From UBA668 sp041394605 (GTDB taxonomy: Bacteria; Actinomycetota; Acidimicrobiia; Acidimicrobiales; Ilumatobacteraceae), in the NCBI GenBank assembly GCA_041394605.1, contig JAWKHX010000013.1, forward strand, positions 62,001 to 126,000: a stretch of DNA of 64,000 nucleotides, written 5' to 3'. The notes below the pieces were generated by a model. The model ran no database searches, had not been told where the DNA came from, and was given only the letters and a program-made list of their open reading frames with translations. Below are positions 8,557 through 15,251 of this stretch, one piece after another. The position numbers and the translations under genes were made by a program. Within the stretch, counting starts at the first letter, position 1, and each line of letters starts with the position of its first letter.

Positions 8557-9239
8557 TGCCACCACTCGTCGACCGCGGCGAGGAGGTCGATCGACAAGCG
8601 GGCCAGCAGTGTGCGGCCGTGCGAGGCGGACGCGCCACGGGGGTCGCCGAGCACTCCGTTCTCGCTGACGGCACGCACCCCGCCGGCGCGCATCGCGTCG
8701 ATCAGATCGGCCAGTGGGGCGGTGTTGCCCGGCTCGGCGGCGGCCGGGCGCACGAGTTCCGGTGCCAGTGCCAGCATCATCGAGGTCTCGGTCTCGCCGG
8801 CGTGCAGGTCGCCGCCGTCCACCCGCGGCCACCAGGCCAGCACCCGGCGCTGCTCGGCCTCCAGCATGCGCACCGCCCGCTCCACGGGGATGCGGTTGCC
8901 GCCGTGACCGTTCACCAGCACCACGCCGGCGCTCCAGTCGGCGCTGCGCACCAGTTCCACCACCATCTGCTCCATCACCTCGGCACCGATGGAGAGGGTT
9001 CCCGGGAACGAGGCGTGCTCGCCGCTGGAGGTGATGGTGAGCGGTGGCGTCACGAGAACGTCGCCGTCGTCGTACTTGTCGGCCAGGCTGTGGGCCAGCG
9101 CGGTGGCGATGCGGATGTCGGTGTCCAGCGGCAGGTGCGGGCCGTGCTGTTCGCAGGCGCCCACCGGCACCGCCAGCAGGGGGCGTCGGGTGGGGGCCCA
9201 GTGGTCCGTCCAGGTGGTGCGGCCGAGGGTTCGGCTCAC
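8553..9239 (-). CDS. mftE: mycofactocin peptidase MftE (creatininase family)
   Basis: This 228-aa creatininase-fold hydrolase has the metal-ligand motifs GACEQHGPHLPLDTD, VNGHGGN and HAGETETSMM. In mycofactocin biosynthesis MftE removes the N-terminal part of the MftC-modified MftA peptide, leaving the Val-Tyr-derived core. It is distinguished from ordinary creatininase-like proteins by the directly following mftF. Its GTG at 9239 and its stop both overlap neighbours by 4 bases, so it sits inside a tightly coupled four-gene operon. No mftA, mftB, mftC or mftD is in the window. Confidence 0.83.
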   Translation of the reverse strand: MSRTLGRTTWTDHWAPTRRPLLAVPVGACEQHGPHLPLDTDIRIATALAHSLADKYDDGDVLVTPPLTITSSGEHASFPGTLSIGAEVMEQMVVELVRSADWSAGVVLVNGHGGNRIPVERAVRMLEAEQRRVLAWWPRVDGGDLHAGETETSMMLALAPELVRPAAAEPGNTAPLADLIDAMRAGGVRAVSENGVLGDPRGASASHGRTLLARLSIDLLAAVDEWWQ

Positions 9240-10867
9240 CCCGGCAGCCCGATGCAGTAGAAGTACCCCCCGCGGGTGCCCACATAGATCCGCCCGTTCC
9301 AGACGACGGGCGTGCTCTCGATGTTGCCGTCGAGGTCCAGGCTCCAGATCTCGGTGGGCTCCACCCGCGGGTCGGCCAGGTCGTAGGCGTGGATGGTGCC
9401 GTTGGCGTCGGCCTGGATCAGCACCCCGTCGACGAGGGAGGGGGAGCTGAGCACGGGGCCCTGGACGGAGATCTTCCACAGGATCTGGCCGGTGGCCCGG
9501 TCGATGCCGTACACCTTGCCGGGCTTGGTGTTCCACACCACGACGTCGCCGACGATGATCGGCGTGGCCCAGGTGCCGCTGTCCACCCCGTTGTTGACGT
9601 CGATGCTCCACACGACGGGGTTGTCCGGGTTGCGCGGGTCGATCTTCAGCAACTGGCCGACCTGCTGGGCGCGGCGGTTGTTGCGGTCCACCTCCACACC
9701 CACGTACAGGTAGCCCTCGTCGTCGGGTACGACGGATGCATCGCTGTCGTCGCCGGTCCAGAACCGGAAGGTCCGGGTGACCTGGCCGCTGCCCGTGCGC
9801 AGCGAGGAGATGTCCCACCCCTGGAGCAGGCCGCCGGAGTTGTTCAGCCATGCGGTGTCGCCGCTGACGGACACCGAGGCTTCCAGGCTGACCCGGTTGG
9901 GGTCCTGCGAGCCGAGGTCGTTGATCAACTGCTGGTCCCAGCCGGGCACCCGGAAGGCGAGCGCCGGGTTGACGGTGACCATCCCGTTGGCGTCGTAGCC
10001 GCGGTTGAGCTGCACGCCGTGGAACCAGCTGTTCTCGCCGCCCTCGATGAGGTAGCCGTTGAGCACCAGCGGCGCGGCGTCCCAGTCGTCGTTGTGCTTG
10101 CGGTCCTCGGTGCGGCCGTTCAGCTTCCACAGCTCGCGGGGCTCGCTGCCGTCGAAGGCGATGATCCGCAGGTAGTTGTCCCGCGAGCCCTCGTAGATGA
10201 GCGGGTAGCCGTCGGGGTCGACGGTGACGTTGCCCTTGGCCAGGTCGCCGGTGGCGAACGGCGGGATGATGTCCTGCCCGGTGGCGGCGTCGACGAAGTG
10301 GATCTTGTAGTCGTACGCGCCGAACACCACCCAGGTGCGGCCGTCGCGCTCGAACACCGCTGCCTGGCCCGTCCACCCGGTGCCGCACCAGGTGCGGACG
10401 TTGCCGTACTCGCTGCTCTCACCGCACATCGGGCCGTTGCCGGGGTAGGACCACAGCACCTGCGGGGTGGTGCGCGGCATGGGGCCGGTGCCGTAGTAGC
10501 TGCGGGTCGGGTTGCCGCGGAACGTCAGCACGCCCGGCACCGCCTGGCTGTAGGGGCGGCCGAAGCTGGCCGGGTCCACCAGGACGTCGGTGCGGGGGGT
10601 GAACACGGTGGTGGTGGACTCGGCGGCGGTGGTGGGGTCCGCCGACGTCGGGTCGGTGACCGCGCCGCTGCCGGTCACGCCGGTGCTGTCCGTGCCGCCG
10701 GCGCCGTCACCACCGAGCGTGCTGTCGGGCGACGACGCGCCCGAGGCGGGCCGGGTGGAACCCCCGTCGCCGGGCTCATCGCCGAGGTTCATGATGGCGC
10801 CGACCACCAGCGCGACGACGGCGACCCCGACGACCACCGCCGTGCCGCGGCGGGCGAAGTAGCTCAC
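9236..10867 (-). CDS. membrane-anchored PQQ-type beta-propeller protein
   Basis: This 543-aa protein has an N-terminal transmembrane anchor (about residues 6-26) and a Thr/Ser/Gly-rich linker of about 60 residues. An outer beta-propeller follows, with repeated motifs such as VDAATGQDI, IDRATGQILWKI and STPVVWNGRIYVG. These are PQQ-like/WD40-like repeats. Catalytic residues of true quinoprotein dehydrogenases are not obvious, so it may be a scaffold or binding protein rather than an enzyme. Its placement between a TetR gene and mftE, with 4-base overlaps on both sides, suggests a role in mycofactocin chemistry or electron transfer at the cell surface; that is inference. Confidence 0.8.
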   Translation of the reverse strand: MSYFARRGTAVVVGVAVVALVVGAIMNLGDEPGDGGSTRPASGASSPDSTLGGDGAGGTDSTGVTGSGAVTDPTSADPTTAAESTTTVFTPRTDVLVDPASFGRPYSQAVPGVLTFRGNPTRSYYGTGPMPRTTPQVLWSYPGNGPMCGESSEYGNVRTWCGTGWTGQAAVFERDGRTWVVFGAYDYKIHFVDAATGQDIIPPFATGDLAKGNVTVDPDGYPLIYEGSRDNYLRIIAFDGSEPRELWKLNGRTEDRKHNDDWDAAPLVLNGYLIEGGENSWFHGVQLNRGYDANGMVTVNPALAFRVPGWDQQLINDLGSQDPNRVSLEASVSVSGDTAWLNNSGGLLQGWDISSLRTGSGQVTRTFRFWTGDDSDASVVPDDEGYLYVGVEVDRNNRRAQQVGQLLKIDPRNPDNPVVWSIDVNNGVDSGTWATPIIVGDVVVWNTKPGKVYGIDRATGQILWKISVQGPVLSSPSLVDGVLIQADANGTIHAYDLADPRVEPTEIWSLDLDGNIESTPVVWNGRIYVGTRGGYFYCIGLPG

Positions 10868-11457
10868 GGGGCCATGCCCGCGACGATGGCGGCGGTGGCA
10901 TCGGCGTAGACCGCCGGCCAGTCGATGACGTCCGGCTTCATTGCCTTCAGTTCCAGCGACACGACGCCGTGGCAGGTGCTCCACACGATGCCGGCGGCAT
11001 GCAACGGGTCGATCGGCTTCAGCAGGCCGTGCTCCATCGCCCGCCGCAGCCGGGCAGCCAGATGGTCGAGCGTGGCGGACGCCGTGGCCAGCGCTTGCTC
11101 GCCGGGGTCGAAGTCGGGGACCACCCGGTCGAACATCACCGCGTACAGGGTGGGCTGGTCGAGCGCGAAGCGGCGGTACGCCTGGCCACAACCGTGCAGA
11201 TCCGCCAGCGGGTCGTCGGTGGTGGGCACGGCGTCCAGCCGCTCGGCCAGCAGTGCGAACCCGTTGATGAACAGTTGCTCCACCACGCCGTCCTTGCCGC
11301 CGAATCGGGAGTACACGTTCATGGTGCTGACCCCCGCCTCGCTGGCCATCCGGCGGATGGTGAGGGCGCCGGCGCCTTCAGTGGTCAGCAGGCGGTCGGC
11401 GGCGTCGAGGAGGGCGTGGCCGACGTCGTCGAGCCGGCTGACAGTCGCAGCACTCAC
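10864..11457 (-). CDS. TetR-family regulator with WHG-type C-terminal domain
   Basis: This 197-aa protein has a TetR N-terminal DNA-binding domain (ALTIRRMASEAGVSTMNVYS, about residues 33-52). The C-terminal ligand domain contains WSTCHGVVSLEL, as in the WHG group. A GTG at 11457, 7 bases after TAGCCT, is preferred to the in-frame GTG at 11478. It opens the operon with the propeller gene, mftE and mftF, so it probably regulates them. It does not look specifically like MftR, the usual mycofactocin repressor. The inverted repeats at 11525-11610 are candidate operators. Confidence 0.88.
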   Translation of the reverse strand: MSAATVSRLDDVGHALLDAADRLLTTEGAGALTIRRMASEAGVSTMNVYSRFGGKDGVVEQLFINGFALLAERLDAVPTTDDPLADLHGCGQAYRRFALDQPTLYAVMFDRVVPDFDPGEQALATASATLDHLAARLRRAMEHGLLKPIDPLHAAGIVWSTCHGVVSLELKAMKPDVIDWPAVYADATAAIVAGMAP

Positions 11458-11464
11458 GTGGCCG

Positions 11465-11470
11465 AGGCTA
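11465..11470 (-). promoter_or_regulatory. TAGCCT, leaderless -10 element of the TetR-mft operon
   Basis: Read on the minus strand, TAGCCT ends 7 bases before the GTG at 11457. It decides between this start and the in-frame codon 21 bases upstream, which lies upstream of the element itself. Confidence 0.6.
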
Positions 11471-11524
11471 GTCGCCACGGTGCACCGGAACCCGTGTGCC
11501 CCGCCCGCCCTGCCCCCCGCACCT

Positions 11525-11610
11525 TCTGTGTCACGGCACAGACATCACGGTCACAACACAGAAGTACGTCCGTCTGTGCCGTGACGGTGACCGCTGTGCC
11601 GTGACACAGA
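11525..11610. repeat. cluster of TGTGCCGTGAC inverted and direct repeats
   Basis: A 17-base perfect inverted repeat pairs 11525-11541 (TCTGTGTCACGGCACAG) with 11594-11610. Between the arms are further copies of the same core: a TCACGGTCACA variant near 11545 and TGTGCCGTGACGG near 11576. The block lies upstream of the TetR-mft operon and downstream of etfB on the same strand. It could be a multi-site operator, a folded RNA acting as a terminator after etfB, or a small repeat element. Confidence 0.75.
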
Positions 11611-11640
11611 CGTCATCCGCGGCCGGGGCGTGAGGGGCGC

Positions 11641-11720
11641 GGGGGCGCGGGGCGCGGGAACGCGGGGGCGCGGGGCGCGGGGGCGCGGGGCGCGGGGGCG
11701 CGGGGCGCGGGGGCGCGGTG
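11641..11720. repeat. GC-only 15-nt tandem repeat
   Basis: The 15-mer GGGGGCGCGGGGCGC occurs at 11641-11655, 11664-11678, 11679-11693 and 11694-11708, and a partial copy follows from 11709. An 8-base interruption separates the first and second copies. The stretch lies in the 299-base gap between etfB and the TetR gene, which otherwise holds the inverted-repeat cluster and no gene. Confidence 0.85.
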
Positions 11721-11756
11721 GTGGCGGGGGTGGCGGTGCGGCCGGCGAGAGGGCGG

Positions 11757-12563
11757 TCAGGCGTCCAGGTAGCCCCAGGTGCCGAGCGCGGTGACGATGC
11801 GGGCTGCAGCGTCGGGCGGGGCGAGGGTGACCGTCTCGCCGCGAGCGGCGCTGGCGGCAGCGGCATCGGTGAGCGCACGGAGGCGGTCCAGCGAGGTGCC
11901 GCCCGGCGCCGCCATCGCCATGGCCCGCGGGCGGTACGGCTGCACCACGGCCTTCAGGCGACGCGCCGGGGTGGTGAGCGCCACCACCTCGATCCGGCCG
12001 CGCCCTGCGGCGCGCAGCGCGGCCAGGCCGGCGCGGCGCAGATCGGCGACGGCGCCTTCCACGCTGACCACTGCGGGGCCGGTGACATCGAGGACCTCGC
12101 GCCGGCCGCCGTCCAGGCGGCGGGTGACCCGGGCGGCCGGACCGGGGGTGGCGAACTGCACGTCGATGACGCCGAGCGCCTGCTGGGCGCCGAGCGCTGC
12201 GGCCAGGAAGGCGGGCACGCTGCCGGTGCCGCGGTCCAGCGAGTAGTCGCCGCACCACACCCACGCCGCGCCCTCCACCACGCCGGCGATGGCGGCGGCC
12301 ACGTCGCTGCTGAGCATCGCGCCCGGCCCGTCCACCCTGATGGCCCGGTGGGCGCCTGCGGCCAGTGCCTCGCGGAGCACGGTGTCGGTGGCCGGTGGGC
12401 CGACGGTGACGGCGGTGACGGTGCCGCCCAACTCCTTGGCCTGCTGCAGCGCCAGTTCCAGCGCGGCGCGGTCGGCGGGGCTGGGGCCGGCGAAGCGTTG
12501 GTCGTGGGGTTCACCCGGGTGGGCGACCCACTTCAGGCAGGCGACGATTTCCGGGCTGCTCAC
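11757..12563 (-). CDS. etfB: electron transfer flavoprotein beta subunit, mycofactocin-associated type
   Basis: This 268-aa ETF-beta/FixA-like protein opens with IVACLKWVAHPGEP and contains the Rossmann-like ETF core (VTAVTVGPPATDTVLREALA, ALGAQQALGVIDVQFA). It also has the C-terminal VEGAVADLRRAGLAALR segment that contacts the alpha subunit. With EtfA it would carry electrons on FAD from dehydrogenases to the FixC quinone reductase. Divergent ETFs of this kind co-occur with mycofactocin genes in actinobacteria, and here the mft-type operon starts only 300 bases downstream. It is the last gene of the etfA-fixC-fixX-etfB operon, 13 bases after fixX. Confidence 0.82.
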   Translation of the reverse strand: MSSPEIVACLKWVAHPGEPHDQRFAGPSPADRAALELALQQAKELGGTVTAVTVGPPATDTVLREALAAGAHRAIRVDGPGAMLSSDVAAAIAGVVEGAAWVWCGDYSLDRGTGSVPAFLAAALGAQQALGVIDVQFATPGPAARVTRRLDGGRREVLDVTGPAVVSVEGAVADLRRAGLAALRAAGRGRIEVVALTTPARRLKAVVQPYRPRAMAMAAPGGTSLDRLRALTDAAAASAARGETVTLAPPDAAARIVTALGTWGYLDA

Positions 12564-12576
12564 GGCACTGCGCCCC

Positions 12577-12903
12577 TCACGTGCGGCGGAACACGACACC
12601 GTGCCCGCCCTCCGGGTAGTTCCACGTGATGGCGCCCTCGCGGTTGCACACGAGGTAGCAGGTGCCGCACTCGAAGCACTGCTCGTGGTTGAACACGATG
12701 CCGCCTTCGGCCGTCGGCACGAACAGGCTGGCGGGGCAGGCGACCACGCACTCCCGGGTGGAGCAGTCGGCGCAGACCCGGCCGTCGACGACGATGTGTG
12801 GCGTGTGGTGGATGCGGAACTCGGCCGTGGCCATGCGTTCCTGGAACGACAGGCCACCCCAGGCGTGGGGCTCCAGCATGCCGGCGCGGGCGGTGTCGCT
12901 CAT
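12577..12903 (-). CDS. fixX: FixX-like ferredoxin
   Basis: This 108-aa ferredoxin has cysteine motifs CADCSTRECVVAC and CFECGTCYLVC, which would bind iron-sulfur cluster(s). It ends in an AITWNYPEGGHGVVF segment characteristic of FixX and the C-terminal domain of ETF-quinone oxidoreductases. It should relay electrons between the flavin of FixC and the quinone pool. Its ATG overlaps the fixC stop as ATGA, and etfB follows 13 bases downstream, so the complex subunits are made together. Confidence 0.9.
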   Translation of the reverse strand: MSDTARAGMLEPHAWGGLSFQERMATAEFRIHHTPHIVVDGRVCADCSTRECVVACPASLFVPTAEGGIVFNHEQCFECGTCYLVCNREGAITWNYPEGGHGVVFRRT

Positions 12904-14210
12904 CCGAAGCTCCTGAAGCCGGTCCAGCCGTCGCGGGCCAGGTCGCGGCGGCGCACGCCGGCCTTCTTGCGTTCCTGGGCGAGGATGCGTCGCAGGCCGG
13001 GCTTGGGGTGCGGATTGTCCACCCGGAACATGCGCTCGGCGACGCCGGCGATCATCTGTGGGTAGAGGTGTTGCACCCGGTCGCTGAGCACCAGTTCCGG
13101 TGCCCGCTTCAGCCGGCGGTGGTCCTTCAACACGAAGGTGTCGCTGAGGCGACGCTGGTAGCCGGCCAGCCCGGAGGCCGTCAGGTCGGCGGCCCGCACC
13201 GCCTCGGCTGCAGCCTCGCCGGCGTACATGCCGCTGGCCATCGCGAAGTTCACACCCTCCAGCCAGATGCCGGCAGCCAGGCACAGGGCCGCGGCGTCGC
13301 CGGCCACGAGCATGCCGTCCATCGTCATCTTCGGCATCATCGCCAGCCCGGCCTCGGGGATGACGTGGGCGCTGTACTCCTTCAGCTCGCCGTCCTGCAC
13401 CAGCGGGGCGATGGCCGGGTGGCGTTTGAGGCCGGCGATGATGTCCTCCGGCCGGGTCTTCTGAGCGCCCAGCTTGGAGAGCTTCAGCACCACGCCCACC
13501 GCCAGGGTGTCCAGGTTGGTGTAGAGGAAGCCGCCGCCGTTCACCCCGCCGGTGCCGCCGAGGATCTCGATGTCCACGCCGTGGCGGTCGCGTACGCCGA
13601 AGCGTTGGTCGATGACCTCCTTGGGCAGGGCCAGCGTCTCCTTCACGCCAAGCGTGAAGTGCTTGGCGTCGGTGTGCTCGTAGAGGCCGGCCTCCTTGGC
13701 GAGGAAGCTGTTGACCCCGTCGCAGGCGATGACCACCTTGGCGGTGAGGTCGCCGTCCGGTCGGTCCGTGCGCACACCGGTGACGGCGCCGCTGGCGGAC
13801 CGCAGCAGGCCGGTGACGACCGTGCTGGTGATGAGTTGGGCGCCGGCGGCCTCGGCGTGACCGGCCAGCCAGTGGTCCCAGTCCGGCCGGTAGGCGGTGG
13901 CACCGTTGTACGGCGGCGAACCCCAGGCCTCGCTGCGGAAGTCCACGGTGAGCGCCTGGGTGGGGGTCAGCAGCATGGTGCTGCGTCGGGTGACCCAGCG
14001 CTGCACGGGGGCTTCCTCCCACCAGTTGGGGATGAGGTCGTCGAGGATGCGCGGGTAGACCACGCCGCCGTACATGTTCTTGCTGCCGGGGAACGGGCCG
14101 CGCTCGATGAGCACCACGTCCAGCCCGGCCCGGGCGGCGGTGATGGCGGCGCAGCTGCCGGCCGGGCCGCCGCCGACAACGATGACGTCCACGTCGGTGG
14201 TCGCGCTCAT
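12900..14210 (-). CDS. fixC: FixC-like ETF:quinone oxidoreductase
   Basis: This 436-aa flavoprotein starts with the FAD-binding motif VIVVGGGPAGSCAAITAA. It has the second dinucleotide motif (MLVAGDAAALCLAAG) and the MYGGVVYPR segment typical of FixC and ETF-QO. It lacks the fused ferredoxin domain of mitochondrial ETF-QO; fixX supplies it as a separate gene. The predicted role is to take electrons from EtfAB and reduce membrane quinone. It overlaps etfA and fixX by 4 bases each. Whether it can also bifurcate electrons, as Fix complexes can, is not visible here. Confidence 0.9.
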   Translation of the reverse strand: MSATTDVDVIVVGGGPAGSCAAITAARAGLDVVLIERGPFPGSKNMYGGVVYPRILDDLIPNWWEEAPVQRWVTRRSTMLLTPTQALTVDFRSEAWGSPPYNGATAYRPDWDHWLAGHAEAAGAQLITSTVVTGLLRSASGAVTGVRTDRPDGDLTAKVVIACDGVNSFLAKEAGLYEHTDAKHFTLGVKETLALPKEVIDQRFGVRDRHGVDIEILGGTGGVNGGGFLYTNLDTLAVGVVLKLSKLGAQKTRPEDIIAGLKRHPAIAPLVQDGELKEYSAHVIPEAGLAMMPKMTMDGMLVAGDAAALCLAAGIWLEGVNFAMASGMYAGEAAAEAVRAADLTASGLAGYQRRLSDTFVLKDHRRLKRAPELVLSDRVQHLYPQMIAGVAERMFRVDNPHPKPGLRRILAQERKKAGVRRRDLARDGWTGFRSFG

Positions 14211-15157
14211 GCCGCGTCTCCCGCGTTGCCCTGCAGGTCGGCCAGCAACTGCTCCAGGTGGGCGAGCGTCTCGTTCGCATCGGCGACGATGGCCAGGTCT
14301 GCCATCTGCATCATCGGGCAGTGGGCGTCGGTGTTGACCGAGATGGTGTGCGCGGGGTTGCCGAGGCCGGAGGTGTGCTGCACGGCCCCGCTGATGCCGA
14401 ACGCCAGGTACAACTGAGGGTCCACCACCACGCCGGTGGTGCCGATCTGGCGGGCGTGGGGCACCCAGCCGCGGTCGGTGACGACCCGGGTGGCGCCCAT
14501 GCTGGCGCCGATGGCCTGGCCGATGCGGGTGAGTTGGGGAATGCGCTCCGGCCCGTCCAGCCCGGCGCCGGCCGCGACGATGCGCGGCGCCTCGGAGAGG
14601 TCGATGGTGGCCGGGTCGGGTGGCAGCACGGCCACCACCGTGGCGTCGGCCACCGTGGCGTCGGCTGCGGCTACCGCGGGTTCGTGCGCCAGCACCCGCA
14701 CGGTGGGTTCGGCGCCGGGGCACGGCGTGACCCCGCGAACGCCCGGCAGCAGGGTGGCGACGAACTCCGGAGCGGGGGTGACCCGGTGCAGTTCGGTGCC
14801 GCCGTTACGGGTGAGGTCCACCCGGGAAGGGGTGATGGCGATGGCGCCGGCGTGGAGCGGCCGGCGCAGCAGCGCAGCCAGCCGGGGCGCCAGGTCGCGC
14901 CCGTCGGCGGAGGCCGGCAGCACCACGTGCGGCTCGGCGGTGAGGTGTGGGGCGATGGCCGCAGCGAAGCGGGCCGGCTGGAACCCGGCGCCATCCAACT
15001 CCAGCAGGTAGGCCTGGCAGGCGGGCGAGGCGGCCAGCGACTGGGCCGCGGCGGCGGTGCCGGAGCCGGCCAGCAGGACCCTGCCGCCGCACTCGGCGAC
15101 GGCTTCGTCGGCCCCCTGGGGCACCTCCCCGTCGCGCACCACGACCACTGCGATCAC
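14207..15157 (-). CDS. etfA: electron transfer flavoprotein alpha subunit, mycofactocin-associated type
   Basis: This 316-aa ETF-alpha protein has the conserved C-terminal FAD domain: ARQIGTTGVVVDPQLYLAFG, then GISGAVQHTSG, then ISVNTDAHCPMM. The N-terminal domain is more divergent. It is the first gene of the ETF operon. The GTG start at 15157 lies 6 bases after TAGATT, so translation is probably leaderless. It partners with the beta subunit at 11757-12563. Confidence 0.88.
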   Translation of the reverse strand: MIAVVVVRDGEVPQGADEAVAECGGRVLLAGSGTAAAAQSLAASPACQAYLLELDGAGFQPARFAAAIAPHLTAEPHVVLPASADGRDLAPRLAALLRRPLHAGAIAITPSRVDLTRNGGTELHRVTPAPEFVATLLPGVRGVTPCPGAEPTVRVLAHEPAVAAADATVADATVVAVLPPDPATIDLSEAPRIVAAGAGLDGPERIPQLTRIGQAIGASMGATRVVTDRGWVPHARQIGTTGVVVDPQLYLAFGISGAVQHTSGLGNPAHTISVNTDAHCPMMQMADLAIVADANETLAHLEQLLADLQGNAGDAA

Positions 15158-15163
15158 GGCTGC

Positions 15164-15169
15164 AATCTA
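15164..15169 (-). promoter_or_regulatory. TAGATT, leaderless -10 element of the ETF operon
   Basis: Read on the minus strand, TAGATT ends 6 bases before the GTG of etfA. It lies in a 94-base divergent region shared with the molybdopterin oxidoreductase gene, whose ATG has a weaker TAGACC 6 bases upstream. Confidence 0.6.
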
Positions 15170-15251
15170 GGGGCTGACGCCCGCCCGGCGCTCACCCGGT
15201 CCGCCGGGGAATGTGCTTGCGCGGCGTCAGGGGCCGCGGTAGACCCTGCCC

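Noticed and set aside
10864..11457. TetR gene as MftR, the dedicated mycofactocin repressor
   Set aside because: The C-terminal domain looks like the WHG group, and no mftA or mftB follows, so the specific name is not supported.
11641..11720. CRISPR array
   Set aside because: The units are directly abutting 15-mers without spacers, and no cas gene is present.
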